Assembly: GCA_021234535.1 (NCBI GenBank)
Contig: CM037846.1
Location: forward strand, 14,892,150-14,956,149
Reading direction: 5' to 3'
DNA from: Stichopus chloronotus
Taxonomy: Eukaryota; Echinodermata; Holothuroidea; Aspidochirotida; Stichopodidae
Length of the DNA: 64,000 nt
A model generated the notes under the pieces. The model was given only the letters and a program-made list of their open reading frames with translations, was not told the DNA's origin and searched no databases. Both the position numbers and the translations under genes were made by a program. This document shows, piece by piece, positions 1-24,735 of this stretch (positions within the stretch are counted from its first letter, which is position 1; every line of letters starts with the position of its first letter).

Positions 1-533
1 TTTTTTTAAATGTATGAATGTAATGATGATCCTGTCAAACAGGAAGATCAAAACTACTGTGAAATGTCCTTTGATTTTAGAACAGCAGTATCTAAGCTTT
101 CAACTTGGTTGGCAATTGGGAATTATGTAGGATTTATGAATTGGCGGTAAATTTATTGGTATTACTCTGGAGGTTAGTTGATTGGTAAGCTACACTAAAG
201 TTAGTAGCAAACACGCTGCCTTACTTCATTGTTGGGTGAGTGTGTCATAAAATTTGCAATAACAATGCCATCTAAATCAAGTAAAGTCATGGCTATCTAG
301 TTTTTGCAACACTTGATTAGGAGAAACCTTAAATTTCTCTGCTACCCCTACTTATTAGAGCCATGTCTTCCACATTTAAATGGAAACTTTATATTTAGTT
401 TAGAGCTCTTCAAAGTTTGAGGGCAATATCGATTACCTTCAGGTCAGATATAGGACTATCTTAGATTTGTACGGGGTGGATAAGAAATAAGTAATCGGAG
501 ATGCCAAACTCATTTGTGATTATCTCTGCCCAG
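1..533. other. Intron of VPS50 (5' part cut by window edge)
   Basis: No further VPS50 exon was recognised here. The first accepted acceptor is the pyrimidine-rich tract ending in CAG at 531-533. A reading frame open from 501 runs into the exon, but its first 11 codons lie in the acceptor tract and are not believed to be coding. Confidence 0.6.
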
Positions 534-3500
534 ACCGACGGGACTGCCGTAGGTGCAAACAGCAAACTGTGGACCACTTTAAAGAGGATTAGTGACAACA
601 TCACACAACAGGCCAAAGCCCAACAAGGAGTGACTCCAAATGCCATGCGATCATCTGTAAGTATTCTCAAAGATACAGTCACTAACAGAATATGACACTC
701 TCGGAGAGAGTCAAACCAGTTATTGTCATGCACATGACATGACATGCATTCAGCATGATTAATGTTTGTCTCCAAACAAGTGACTGTCTCTGACCACGTT
801 AGCATTTTTTGTTGGTTTTCAATATTCTTGTAAAATGATTAAACCAGTTTCATGGAGCAGATCAAAACCTTCAAAGAGATGCTTTGAAAATAGAGGTGTG
901 TTATTTGTGAGTTTGTTCCTTGCATGATGATCTGCAAATATCCAAGACTGTTATAATGTGAGTGCATGACCTCCGTAGCTTGAGAAAGAAGCAAAACTGT
1001 GGTACATTACAAAGATATTAAAACCCAGAACTCATTATGAAACAAATCTTAGTTTAGAACAGGAATGGCTCACGATTTTGATCCCTTGCCAAAGGCAGAC
1101 ATGTCGTTTGAGTCTAATGATCTTTTGTGTTTGCCCATCTGCTGTGTCTAATTTTATAATATTTCTTTTGTGTCTGTTGATCCTGTGTCTTTTATTATCT
1201 TTTGTACATGGTTATCCTATTCATGAGGTGATCCTTAATATATGTCTGATAATATGTCTGATGATCCTGTCTGACAGTCATTTGTGTCTGATGACCCTTT
1301 GTGTCTTATGATCCCATTTGTCAGACAGTCTTTTGCTTAAAGGTGGTGTGACATGAAAATGGCATTTGGAATGTTGGCTGTTTTAACCATTGAAATCAAA
1401 ATGATGTCAAAAGAGGAACTCTTATGATATGTCTTATGTGTAATCCTTTGCTTACTTAACCTTTACTTCAAAGGTTAATTGAGAAGTTTATAGGCCTAAA
1501 GGGGTTTTCTGGGAGTATGTATTTTCTTTTTCACAAATATTGATATCACTTACTAATGTGAAACCCAGTAATGAAGTGATAAAGGGGTAATGTATTAGGG
1601 TTAACAAAAAAACTGACCATGCGCAACACTCCACGTCATCATATTTGCATTTTCGTCAAAGTTTGAGCAGCCATATCTCAAAAATGGTGATACAGAAACA
1701 CAATTCCCTCTAGAATTTCATTCAGGGTGTCACTCTGCAACTTTTGAATAAAGTCAGCTCTTTTCCATATGTGTGTCACATGGCCTTTTAGATAATCCTC
1801 TATGTCTGATTATTCATTGCCTCTGTTCATTCTCCTCTTGTTGCTGTTCAGGAAAGCTCTGGGTTTCCTTGTGTCTCTCCCATAGTCCAATTATCAGGAA
1901 TAGACCATCTTCATGGACTTGCCGAGAGGATTGTTGGGACCGAATCTTTGTAAGTATTGTGTTTTGCTGGTCATGATGTTGAGCTTTGTTTCCAGGGTTA
2001 TGTGTGTCTTCTTTTCACCTGTGATTGGTTGAAATTTCCATAACCTGTACTTGTATTTTTGTAGAAATGGAATAATTAAGTGCAAATGTTATGGTGACTG
2101 CTTGTCTGTGTAGAAAGTGTAAATAACTCACTGACCAATCAAATCTTCAGTATTAAGTTTGCAATATTTATCATTTGTACTTCCATATTTACACTATACA
2201 TTGTCTTGAGAAGTTTTGCCATTAGTTTTAATGTAGGTTGTAAATGTACCTTTCTTTTGTGTAGGTTTTGTTTTACAAAATGAATGCAAATTATACTTTT
2301 TACCAAATGTTCACTTTTGACGTTATGTAAGAACTACATCAAAGAGGGTATTGTCAGTTTATAGAGTTGATTGTAAGTTCTACTTTTATCAGTTTCATTT
2401 TACTCTGGCTTTATCTTCAGAGTTTTTCTAGCAGAACAGCTGGAGTTACTCCAACCCCATCTTGAGGCTGTGATTCCATCAGCAAAGAAACCATTCCTAC
2501 AACAATTTTACTCTCAGGTAAATATAAGCACCTTATTTGCACTTCTAGAACAAATAGTCATTCAAGATTAATGGAAGAAACAAAAGATCTGCTTTTGGTC
2601 AACAACTTGGTGCCACGTGTGTAAAGTGTCATGTTGACTGAGGGGAGGGGGAGGTTAGGTAGAATTGAGTGGATGTTAGAAAGAGTTCTCTGAAATTTAA
2701 AAAAACAAAGACAATAGATGTTTCAAATCAAATTTGACTTGATTGTCTGAGGTTGAAAATTAGCTGTGAGAGGATGGACCTGAGCCAGATGAAAGAAATC
2801 GTTGGGGTTCATTGGGCCAGGGGTTTCCGGCAGCTGGATGTAGCGACTGATTTGCAGCCTCAAATTATTTACCGATGTTTAAAAGATATATCAGTAAAGA
2901 AGACCATGAGACCATCAAGTTAGTACCGCCTACATGGAAAACTAAACTGATGATTAATAATACTTTTTATTCCTATGATGTGTTTAGAGCGAATGACCAA
3001 AATTGTCAATTGATGTTTTGCCTCCTGTGCTACGTAACTCAACAAGGTAATGAACAAACATAAGCCCTGACATTATTTTGGAAAAGATTGTATCAAATTA
3101 CTTCAATTGAGTTTGATAAATTGTTCCAGTTTAATTGTGGGTGCCCAAATTTCCCCTCTCCATATCACTATCTTACTTCCCTTTAAAAACTTAGGAAAAC
3201 AAAGGAAGAAAAAACAAAAGAAGAAATCCTGGAAAGTGTGCAAAAACTTTAACATAATTTGATGTTGAGAAAGTCTCTGCCTGCATTGCATCAGAAATGG
3301 TAGGGGGGCATCTTTGTGGGAAGGGGAGGGAGGGAGAGACAGACACTGAAGTGACTCCCATCATAACTTATACTATCATGTAAGTGATAATGACTCTATG
3401 AATACAAAGCTAAATTTTAGATACAGAGAAAACCATATTTTTGGCACTCTTTCATTCTTGCAGCACCCCCTGCCCCCAAAAAAACACTGCTGAGGGTGTC

Positions 3501-6500
3501 CTGCCACCATCCCCACCTCCTCAGTCATGTCACCACTACATTACAAAGGTGCATGGAGCAAAGAGGCAAAGGATTTTTTTCCTCTCTTTTTCTTTTTCTT
3601 TTTTTGAAGGATGGGGAGAACCTCATGGTAATTATAGAAAACAGTGTTATAGAACTTATTTTTGAGGTATTCTTCACTTGCCTCTTCCTCACCTCTCCAT
3701 GATAGCATTAGATGATGAATGAATGTGCAATTTGAAGATTTTTCCCTAAAAATTTTCCTTTCCGCTGCTGAAGGTTGAACTTTTGCTTTATACATAATCA
3801 TTCTCCTTCTGTACAGACTGTGAGTGTTGCATGTGAGCTGAGGGGCCCGGTCTACAAGGGTGTCGCCTCTCGGTCCATCAACCTGGAGAGGATCCTTCAG
3901 ATGATGATGACAGTGAGGTGGGACATCAAGGACATCATGTCTCAGCATAGTATGTACGTGGACCACATGTTACAGGTGAGTGTATCACATGTGAACCACA
4001 TGTAACATGTGAGTGAATCTCATGTGAACCATTTTTAACATGTGAGTGAATCACATGTTAACCACATGTTACAGGTGAGTGAATTATATGTGAAGCATGT
4101 GTATCAGGTGAGTGGTTCCGTTGTGAACTCCACATTTGCAGGTCAGTGAATCTTAACTGAAACCAATGTATACATGGTTGGGAATCCTATGTGAACCACA
4201 TATTGCTGGCTTGACAATATCATTCAGTAACAATTATGATTGCAACTGCATTAATGTGACTCTTCATTTACATAATATTGTGAATGTTTTGGTCATTTAA
4301 ATCAGAAAATATTCAAGATCCAGAACTTGTCCTATGTCCTGTAGGACCAAACCAGAATTTGAAACTCAAAAGTACAATTGAACAAGACAAACAGGTAGTT
4401 TGCAAGAACTACTTACAACTATTTCTGATTCATGCAAGTTTAGTAAGGCTGAGGTATATACAGAGTATGTTAGTTTTTGGTTGGACATGCATTGCGTTAT
4501 CTTGTATCATCCACAACAATTATGTTTAAGAGGAATCCACACATATTGTATGTATCTTTAATGTAAGCTTCCTTCTCATGTAAATTATCATATTTTTACA
4601 CCACAAAATTTTTGCCTGGTTTAATTATTTTTGTAATTTGTTATAATAGCAGTAGACTATTTATCCTCATACCAAGTAAAATAAAAGTCCTCTTAGAATT
4701 CCCGCCGGCCACCAGGGTAAAAACAAGAAAAAGATTCACCATCTATAGACACCCAAGACATTGAAGGGTGAAAAAAAATCACCTATGCCAAAATGTCAGC
4801 TTGTGTCAATAGATACCCATGTCTTAATAAAATGATTCAAAGCTTAATGAAACTAAGAAGGCTTTGTTAGTAAAATTGTCAAGGTTTCTTTCATTGTTAC
4901 AATGGATTCATATTTTATTGACCACTCTTCAAAGTGTTATTTACTGTTTTTCTTTTGGAAGTTCCCTGTTATTCATCATTTATTGACTGTGCCCAGAAGT
5001 TACATTTATTTGATGCCTTTAAACATCCTCTGTTTGTTCTCCATCACAGATCTTTGTAGAGTTTAACTCTCGTCTGGAAGGAGTCAGTCGGTGAGTATCC
5101 TAGCAACCAGAGTATCCTAGAAACCAGACGTTGGTTGTGAAGTACTTGTAATACAGTCCTCTGTCATTTCCTATAACTGTAGTTCTTGCTTGACACTTTT
5201 TCCTTGAAATGTTTTTTATTAGTTTCCAGAGATGTATTTCATTTTGGCATTGAAATGTTAATGAATAGGAACATGTAATTAAATTTGATTATTAAGAAAG
5301 ATAAGCGACACTTTTTTCTCAGTGTCCGATTAGCTCACTCATTTCTGTGAACAAATGTTAAATTTAACGATGCCCGTCAAATCGAAAATCTTTTGATTAT
5401 TCGAATGATGCAATATGTTGTAAACGACCAATCGCATTTGTCTCCTTCATGGTCTGAAGTCTTAGAATCACTTGAATGCATCCTGAAATTTTGACGCTTA
5501 CTTTTCACAGGAGGGTCCGTATCCCAGCAGATGCCTACATGATAATTTGGGAACATGTTATCAAATTAGCCAACAGAATCATGGTTGAAGGGTAAGCGAT
5601 CGATTATCAATCATTATCTCTGCAGATTATTCTTAAGAGCATCATTTTGTGGTGCTGTGGTTCAAGGTCTGTCTGAATCATCTGGTTTACTGCTCATCAT
5701 TTGGGCCAATCAAATGTCACTTTTGATAATCTCAACAAACTTTGACATGTTTTGGAGTTTGAAGATGGAATTTTAACACTAAGGTGTGCATTTGACTTTC
5801 CGTAGGAAATTGTGTCATGAACAAAATGTCCACATTAATTGTTACTGATGGATGTGGTTCTTTGTGTGAAAATTGTTGTAACTGTGTAAATAAATATGAT
5901 TAAGTGTGATACGAATGTAAGAGGGACCTGGTAGGAGTGGAAACTTCTGACTTAATGACCAAGGATGAGGATATCTATCCTCATCTGCTTAAAATAGCAG
6001 CTTCAGACTTGTCATCTTTTGAATAAGACGAAAATGTGCGAATTGCTTGATTCTGAGTATCAATGTCCAATGAAACTGATGCAATGTAGTATACAGTGCT
6101 ATGGGGCTTGATTTAAAAAAATAACACAGGTGTTGAAAGTGGTTGTGACTAAACTAAGCACAGTCAGCTGCTTTCTGTACCTGATGGCCCAATTTTCCAA
6201 ATTTGTGGGCTTCTTATCTGAGGTTTGACGAGGATATCAGATGCATGTAACAACGTTACAAATGTTAATGTAACCGTCGATTGTTGAGATTGCTTTCATG
6301 TGTGAAGGTCTTCATCTCATCGGATGTGGATTGCGTGCTGATGATGCATCCTCTTGTCTTCCTGATCCAATCCCCTCCTCCCATTTTATGTAGATTGATC
6401 AGTCAAAACCTGGACATGAAACATACATTCGTTAAATCAGAAATAGGCCTATAGTTTGCTGAAGCATATCAGAATGACAGAAGAAAGAGAAAATGGCTCA

Positions 6501-8548
6501 AGGCTGTTTTAAAACACATAATTGTTAAATCATGATCTGACAAGGATGAGCAGAAATCCCCATTAGCCCCCCCCCCCTTCCCTTCCTCTGCCCATAGCAA
6601 TTGTTCTCTTCAGGTATCAGTTAATTAAAAGGCTTATGTAGTTACAAAATTTAAATGCACATTTCTTTCTACTCATAGGTTTGCCACAGCCAAGAACTGC
6701 AGTAATGAGGGCAGAGCACTGATGCAGCTTGATTATCAGCAATTTCTTCTAAAGTTAGAGAGTATAACACAATTGAGGTAAGATCGATGTTCCTATTCAG
6801 AATTAATTTCATCCTTTTTCGTGTTTTTTTTATTGATGTAAAAGACTTTTATTCTTTCATTTGTGTGCGGGTAGAAGGGACATAGGTGTAAGGAGGCTCC
6901 GGTGACACTGGAATTGAAAAAAAGCCCTCACATCTCTGCACTAGTGCCAGAAGGACATGTTGCTTCACCGAAAATGGAAGCTGTGTCGGCACCTGCTGTG
7001 ATCTGCCAGTATTCCAACAGCATTCTGCGGTGGAGTGATTGGAATGCCTTGCTCCATCTGTAACCTCTCACTGCAACTTTGCCAGTACAGCATGTTGCAC
7101 TGTTCTTCCTATAAAAGCCTTCATGTGCAACTTTATTGCAGAGATGTGGCTTTGGGTCAACTGGCATCTGTGGGCTGGAAACAGTGACTGTACTAGATTG
7201 GTCGGCACAGTACACTTTAAGTCAGTTTGTCGTTTGATCGAACTTTTGGCATTATTAATCTTGCAAAGTTTGTGGTCACTACACAAGATTTCAATATATG
7301 GATGAATTTTTATCTCATGTTGTTGTGTTAAGATACCAGACATATGCACAGGGGAATATACATCACTATACATGTATGATTATGTGTTACATCACCTTAC
7401 TTCAAAAATTATTTAAAATGTAGCTTGGTTAAAATGTAGCTTGGTTCAATGTAAATGAAGAATTAATTAGATTGCTCTGAAAGCATTGTCAAGTATGCCA
7501 AGTTTGATGCACACACAATTTGAGAACAATGTGGATAAGTCATGCACAATTTGAGAGCTATGGGGATGAACTTTTCAAGTCATTGAGGTAATTTCTTGTA
7601 ACTTTTGCAGACCTATCCCAGACAAAGACTTAGTAGAGGCATACATCAAAGCGTTTTATCTCAACGATGTCGACTTGGAGAATTGGGTCAAAGAACACAA
7701 GGTGAGTGATTTTCAGCCAGTGATTGTCATTGATGTGATTCCTGATTCTGATGAATCCTTGTGGACAGCGGCAGCACCGAGTGGGGGACACATCAGGACC
7801 AAAGAGCAGAAAGTTGAAGAGAATAGTTGAAGAGTGGCATAGAACTTTGCTTGTAAAATGTCTGAAAATTTCCAAGTGTATAGTACATATGTATTTGTCT
7901 GGGGAAACTGATTTTTGCGGAGAGGTACGCCAACCTTTGTGGGTCTTATTGAACCGGAAATCTGGTTTGTGTCGGAAATTACATTGCGTGCAAAATTTTT
8001 GAACACCCATGGTGCTGCCCATGTATGTTGACTTGTCACAAAAGTTGAATGCATAGTTTCTGGAGTTTGTTTTTTCTTGGCACACACAAGTGTGGTATCA
8101 GACAGAGTTCCTTTGAGTGAATTGGAAGACGTATTTCCAGAATTTTAGGGTCACAGAACATTTGTTTGTTTTCAATTATTTGGTTATGCTCATCTGAAAG
8201 GAACAAGATTCATTTAGAACCATTAATCACATTAATGTTTTGCTACTGCATGTCAAATTCCTGGTTGATGAGAATTCACTGCCTGTAACATTTTTGCATT
8301 GTAAAATAATCATTTTGCATAAGGGCAGGCAGGTCTGAACATTTATTTATGTTTGCATAGTGGCTGATGAGACACTTCTATCAGTGCAACCCAACCAAAA
8401 GTGCTGTAAATGTTTCTTTTTTCTCATTACTCAGGAATATTCAGCGAGACAGCTCATGGGTCTGGTGAACTGTTCGGTCAACAACAGAAATGCCAGACGA
8501 CGTATAACAAACGCCATCGAAGAGTTTGAGAAGAGCAGGCCAAGGTAG
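534..8548 (+). CDS. VPS50: Syndetin (VPS50/CCDC132), C-terminal 300 residues, 5'-truncated by window edge
   Basis: Coding exons: 534-656, 1852-1949, 2421-2517, 3817-3975, 5050-5090, 5511-5591, 6679-6777, 7611-7701, 8435-8548 (TAG at 8546). All introns are GT-AG, and the phases join to 903 nt without a break. Seen: a run of family landmarks including [66 protein letters not shown] and [16 protein letters not shown]. The C-terminus ends in a basic tail (EKSRPR), like vertebrate syndetin. Known of the family: VPS50 is the specific subunit of the EARP tethering complex (with VPS51, VPS52, VPS53) that recycles cargo from endosomes and supports dense-core vesicle maturation. The exons shown cover the C-terminal DUF2451-type region; full-length relatives are about 960 residues, so roughly two thirds lies upstream. 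The first exon (534-656, [11 protein letters not shown]...) is the least recognisable but has a strong acceptor and matching phase. The exon at 3817-3975 ends inside a 33-bp tandem array. Confidence 0.93.
1110..1335. repeat. Degenerate short repeat around the word TGTGTCTGATGATCC
   Basis: Words of the form TGTGTCTGATGATCC recur with T-rich spacers (for example near 1160, 1248, 1258, 1287 and 1300). Related words occur at 22-42 and 1800-1812. Copies are too diverged for a clean period. Looks like an old minisatellite in VPS50 intron DNA. Confidence 0.45.
3962..4218 (+). repeat. 33-bp tandem array spanning the 3' end of a VPS50 exon and its splice donor
   Basis: Units start at 3962, 3995, 4028, 4061, 4094, 4127, 4161 and 4195 (partial). 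The first five are exactly 33 bp, the next two 34. Unit 1 begins with the last 14 coding bases of the exon (ACCACATGTTACAG), followed by the real donor. GTGAGT recurs at 3976, 4009, 4042, 4075 and 4108, exactly 33 bp apart; units 1, 4 and 5 have the full CAG|GTGAGT. Similarity decays with distance from the exon. Reading through the real donor meets an in-frame TAA at 4003-4005, so use of a later donor would truncate the protein. Confidence 0.92.
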
Positions 8549-11500
8549 CAGGATTCTGAGTAGCAGCAGCTTGAGTAGCAGTAATTACAGTAAATCTTCA
8601 GTTAAAAAAATTCCAACTTTAGCAATTTTGTAGTCAAAACTTAAGAAGGCCAAGTTTCTATTCATTGTTTTTTTTTTCCCCCTCATATTTTAGAATAGTG
8701 CTCTGTTTTTGGGAGTTGTAGATAAATAGTCTTGTTACATGGGCCCTCGTCCTTGATTTCTTCCGTTTTGATTGACAACTAATTACTGGTGACTCCTACT
8801 TGTATTTGACTTGTTGTTCCCTACTAGTTTGTGTCTTAGCTGTCAGTTTAATATGATCATTCACCATCACTTACTTTGTGATGGTAAATGTAATTCAGCA
8901 AAAATAACCTACATTAACCAAACAAAGTTTTTATTGTTTAACCCCTGGTGACAAAAGATGACTTTTGACCTCCACCAAAAATGACAGGGCTCAACTTGTC
9001 ACTCGTGTAGATTTCTGTACCAAATTTAAGTTTAGTCCAACTTCCCCTTTGTTGAATTATAGTGTACCAAACAAGTGTCACAAACACACACACATATGCC
9101 AACATGACTACATAGTTTAAGTAAGGTACAAAGAAATGATATATTTACCTTATCTGGTAATTTGAGATGTTACCATCAGCTGTGGTAACATTCCAGAGAT
9201 TAAAATATCAAATATCTATTCAAATTTTCAAAGTCAACTTTAAGAGAAGATGAAACAAAGAGAGATATCAAATTGACGGTAATCTGTCTCTGCCAGGTGG
9301 GGCTGGTCGGATTCTACCAGGACGAAAAAAGCTACCTATTATTCCTAGCTAAGAGAGCAACTTATCCACCTGGCCCTTAGCTATTATCAGTGGTAAAAGT
9401 GCCCCAACCAGCAAGACGTTTCTTAGAATTTTTAAAGCAGATTCCTCAACATATGAATGCATCTCAAAAGACCCAGACAGCATCATTTCCTGCAATCTGG
9501 GGTGTGTGGGGCTTAACGTTTTCTTATATGCTCTGTGCCAACGGATGCCTGTGGCATGGGGCTATGCTTAGATGGTCCTGCCTGTATCAATCTTACCAAG
9601 GCAGACCTTGAATTAGCAATAAATAGAATGGAAAACAGGTTTTGCTGAACATTGCAGCTTTTTTAGTGGAGAGAGCACGGTGAAAAACGTTGGAGGGATT
9701 ATGATGATGCGCAATCAGAATTACTCTCATATGAAGTTGAAACTGTCCGTTTCTTCCATCTTAGTATCATAATTTTCACGATGAAGTTGACGGTATTCAA
9801 ACATTTGAATCTGTCGTAAAGAAAATGATCAAAAGTATTGTCAGTATTTGTAGGATTGATTAGGTAAAAGCAATAGCATTTAGTTTATCGAATATTCAGA
9901 AATCATTTTTAGTACTTACTTTTCAGTCATTCAAATTTTGGATAAAGTGTTTTGAGAGTATTTGTTTAAAGTGATCTTCATAAATCAATTTCACCTCTCT
10001 TCACATCAGAATTATTCGTTATATTTAGACTACATTGATATCTTCCTTTTCTTATTCATAAATGTCATACTTTTCTCCTTAAACCTCTTTGCATATCTCC
10101 ACTCCCCGTCCTCATAGATTGCTTAGCCTGAGGGTGTATTTTTTTCTTCTTTCTTCATTCTCTTTAGTACTAAAACTTAAACATTGCATCAGGGTTGTAG
10201 CAAGACTGACTGGGGTGGTGGTGGTTCTTTTGACAAAGGAAGTTGCTAATTTGGGGATGGCGGCAATTGATGCGAGCCCATGTGCAAATTTTTCATTAAG
10301 CTTCAACAACAGTAGTGGTCATCAAGGTGTTCTAGTTGTGGTTTGTATTTTGCAGTTTTTTATTCTCTTTGTGATCAGCTAAGGAGAGCCAACCACCACA
10401 GCCACAACAGTGCATTGTATCATCCTAGATTTAAATGGGATACATGTGATTATTTTGCGGGCATCCCCATTTCTCAGTGTATCCTTTTGTAACTTATGCA
10501 GACATCTGTTTCATCTTTATTTATCACATAGTTGGGTCTTTGGTATTTCAATTTTCTTCAGCTCTTTTAAACTTGCGCATTGGTCCCATATAGTAGTGGT
10601 TGCCTGCTCTGTATTTCTATTTCTGTTGTAGTTAGCCATCAAGCAGGATTAAATCAGCTCACTGCTTGAATATAACAGATTAAAATTCAGGTGATTATAT
10701 GCAGATTCAAGGGGGACAACCCAAGGCCATAGCCCCCTCCAAAGGTGGGCCACAAAATTGTTTATAAAATAGACAACCAGGAAAAACAAAATCTTTTGAA
10801 AATTCTGCAATTGCACACTTTGTTGCACCAAATTGCATCTGAGGGAATTTAGTTACAGAAAAGTTTTTCTCAAAGAGGACGCTTTGTCCCTCAGAACCCT
10901 CCCCCATATCACACTACCACTATTTTGGTCCCTCTGACTTGGATCTGCCAGCGCAGGTGATGTCACCGTCAGGATTCTAAATCAAGAAGAGGTACCATCA
11001 AAGGCTCGTATGATCCCTCACCCCCACCCCTCTCTGATGAAGCTTTGAGACACTGACTGCATTTCCGGGGGGATTGTTTGTGGGCCGTAGATCAGTGTGT
11101 GGCAAGTGGCCTCAGTTTCCAGCAAAATGGCTTTTTTTTCAATTATTTGGCACTCCAGCAGCAGCAAATACATCAGCATAAATGCCACTCACATACCATT
11201 TATAAAGATTAAAGTAACTAAGCTTCCTATTATAACTTACGTGGACGTGCTCATGCCAGGCGGCACCAGATCTTGTAACCAGGGGCTCGTGCTTTTGACC
11301 CGGCAGTCCACCAAACATGACCAAAATACCGTCACTGTTTTCATATTTTTCGATAACACTCTTTTTATGAAAATAAATTTGGAGGAGACTGACCCCCCTC
11401 CTGAAACCCTTCCCTCAGGAACTATTAAAAGCAAGCAGAATCCTACAGGCATACCCTGGACATTACATGGTCAAAAGTGCTTCTACTGGTAACAGCTGTT

Positions 11501-13416
11501 TGACTCTGATTCTGGCCAAATACCGTTTAAACCAGCGATTACAAAAGGGATGAACAATTTTTCAATCAACGGCTGAAAAAATGTTCTCCTTCTGAGATGT
11601 TAAAATTTGTGGTGTGTGCTATTAAAATACTTCAGTCGTTTTGACAGATCAGCAGTTTTAGTAATGCTTTGAACGATCAATGCATGTTACAATAACTTTC
11701 TGATGTTGGAAGTGATATAGAATTGAAACTTGAGATGATTGTTATGAACATAATGTTAATGATCAATTCTAAATACAAATTCATCTTCTGAAATGGAGAA
11801 AAGGGTCACGTTTAGAAACATACAGGTGCATCAAACTCCTTCCAATAAATTGGTAACGTTAAATTAAAAACACAACAAAACATCCTGGTCTTCTTATTCT
11901 GAATTTATTAGAAAATAATTTGTTTTTTAAGTTTGGAAAATAATTAAAAACTTGTCAAATAAACTTGTTATTTAGTCATCGTGGATTTAAAATTCACTTT
12001 TCATGAGCCGCCAGATGAAGTGAATTCATAAGTCCAATCACTGTGCATAATTGTAATCCATGTAACAATGTCATAAATTTTCACTTTGTGAAATACATAA
12101 TTTGTAAATATTACCCACTATATATGTGAATAAAAAGTCTTCTTGGATATCTTTTCAATGTTATCATTATGAGTGATTTTTTTCTTTCGTTTTTCTTCTT
12201 CAGTACCTTTGGAGCAGTTTACTCATTGCCAGTGTAATGAACTTTTTGATATCTGTTTCACTAGACTAAGTTTCCAGAGACTGAGATTTAAATTTCTGGG
12301 AGAAGACTTTCTATATATTTAAGTTGGTGTCCAACTCTGCATTCCGTAAAAGAACCTAGGTTCAGTGAAGATTAAACTCCCTAAACGAATCAAAAGGCAA
12401 AGGTCAGTGTTTTCAGGATTGATTAATTGATTTCATTAATAAAAATATTAAATTAACCAGTTAATCATTGTTCATTCCTTAGGTGAAGGTTCAATAATAC
12501 TCACACTAAGCAACAAATTTTAACAAAAGTGATACAGACTCTTTGTTTTCCACAAGTTTTCGAGAGGGGGGGGGCCACTCATGAAATGCATACGGGATTG
12601 CAAAACGATTGCTGGGGATGGATTGGAGAGAAATTTTTGCTAATGGGGAAGGTAAAAGATTCAAATGGCACTACTTAAAGATGATTCCTTGCTCTGTTTG
12701 AAATGGCAGCGGCATATTGTTGACTTCTTCAACTGAAGGGATAGAATGATCACTATTTCAGGTAAGAAGCAATTTTCACTTGGATCATGGGCCATCGACC
12801 CCTGTGGAGAAAACTGCACCTAAAACTGACACCAAGGCAACAGTTTCCCCTCCCTCTAACGCATGGAAAACGTCCTTTCACTTTAGATATATGAATGTGG
12901 AACTTCATTCTAATCTGAAAGGATAAGAATTTTGATGATTGATATCAAATATCTTTGTGCATAAAAACAAACAAAATTATCTGAAGGCAAGATATTTGTG
13001 GTAGAAATTAGCAGAAAAAGAAGGAATGTACATTGAACATGTGATGATTTGAACGATTTGGAACAGTATGAACAAACAACCTATTGGTACTTTGTATGGA
13101 GTGACATAAATTTCTACACATGATTTTCCTGTTCAGAGTAACTCTTTAATGGCTTCCACTTACATTTTTCTTGACGTACTAGACGAAAGAATCACATCAA
13201 CTGACAATAAATTTGCATGTTGCACGCATCCAACACAAAGCTACAATGAGAATTTATTGTGAAAGCCTATGGTAGTAACACAAGAAGCCCTTAACAGTCA
13301 CTTGAAATCAGACAAGACTTGAGGCAAGTGTTAAGCAACTGATTCCAGTCCCAGGTTATGAATACACTGATCTTGACATTTTGGTGATTCCCTCCAGTCT
13401 GGTTTCTCTCGGGTGG
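8549..13416. other. Intergenic region between convergent VPS50 and thiolase genes
   Basis: Contains the presumed 3' UTRs of both genes. Possible VPS50 polyadenylation hexamers are ATTAAA near 9199 and AATAAA at 9618-9623, both weak candidates because they lie 650-1070 nt past the stop. G-runs occur near 12566. The stretch 10690-11460 has a dispersed-repeat look (short C-rich and G-rich blocks), but I could not define ends or a family. Open frames of 60-130 codons here (for example 11097-11492) show no recognisable protein features. No RNA gene was seen. Confidence 0.5.
13253..13258 (-). terminator. Candidate polyadenylation signal for the thiolase gene
   Basis: TTTATT on the + strand is AATAAA on the thiolase strand, about 160 nt past its stop codon. 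It is the first canonical hexamer I see downstream. Position and sequence fit, but no transcript data are available and such hexamers are common in AT-rich DNA. Confidence 0.4.

Positions 13417-24735
<11,319 letters not shown>

Larger units (their letters stand above)
657..8434 (+). other. VPS50 introns between the nine visible exons
   Basis: Introns: 657-1851, 1950-2420, 2518-3816, 3976-5049, 5091-5510, 5592-6678, 6778-7610, 7702-8434. They are AT-rich. Inside them I see a degenerate TGTCTGATGATCC-like repeat (1110-1335), the 33-bp array at 3962-4218, and a 17-bp tandem pair (AGTATCCTAGCAACCAG) at 5094-5127, just after the donor at 5091. A C-run occurs near 6570-6582. The remaining sequence shows no conserved coding stretch; open frames there are short and have no recognisable protein signal. 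Confidence 0.6.

Noticed and set aside
501..533. In-frame ATG at 501 as a VPS50 exon start
   Set aside because: The 33 bases lie in a pyrimidine-rich acceptor tract ending in CAG at 531-533; the exon more likely starts at 534.
3541..3966. 141-codon minus-strand frame
   Set aside because: Antisense shadow of the VPS50 exon 3817-3975 plus a low-complexity K-rich tail.
7630..8087. Minus-strand frames of 151 and 124 codons
   Set aside because: They overlap a VPS50 exon (7611-7701) and adjoining intron on the opposite strand; no recognisable protein features.
11097..11492. 131-codon + strand frame in the convergent intergenic region
   Set aside because: No domain, no splice context, overlaps minus-strand frames of similar size; region looks like repeat debris.
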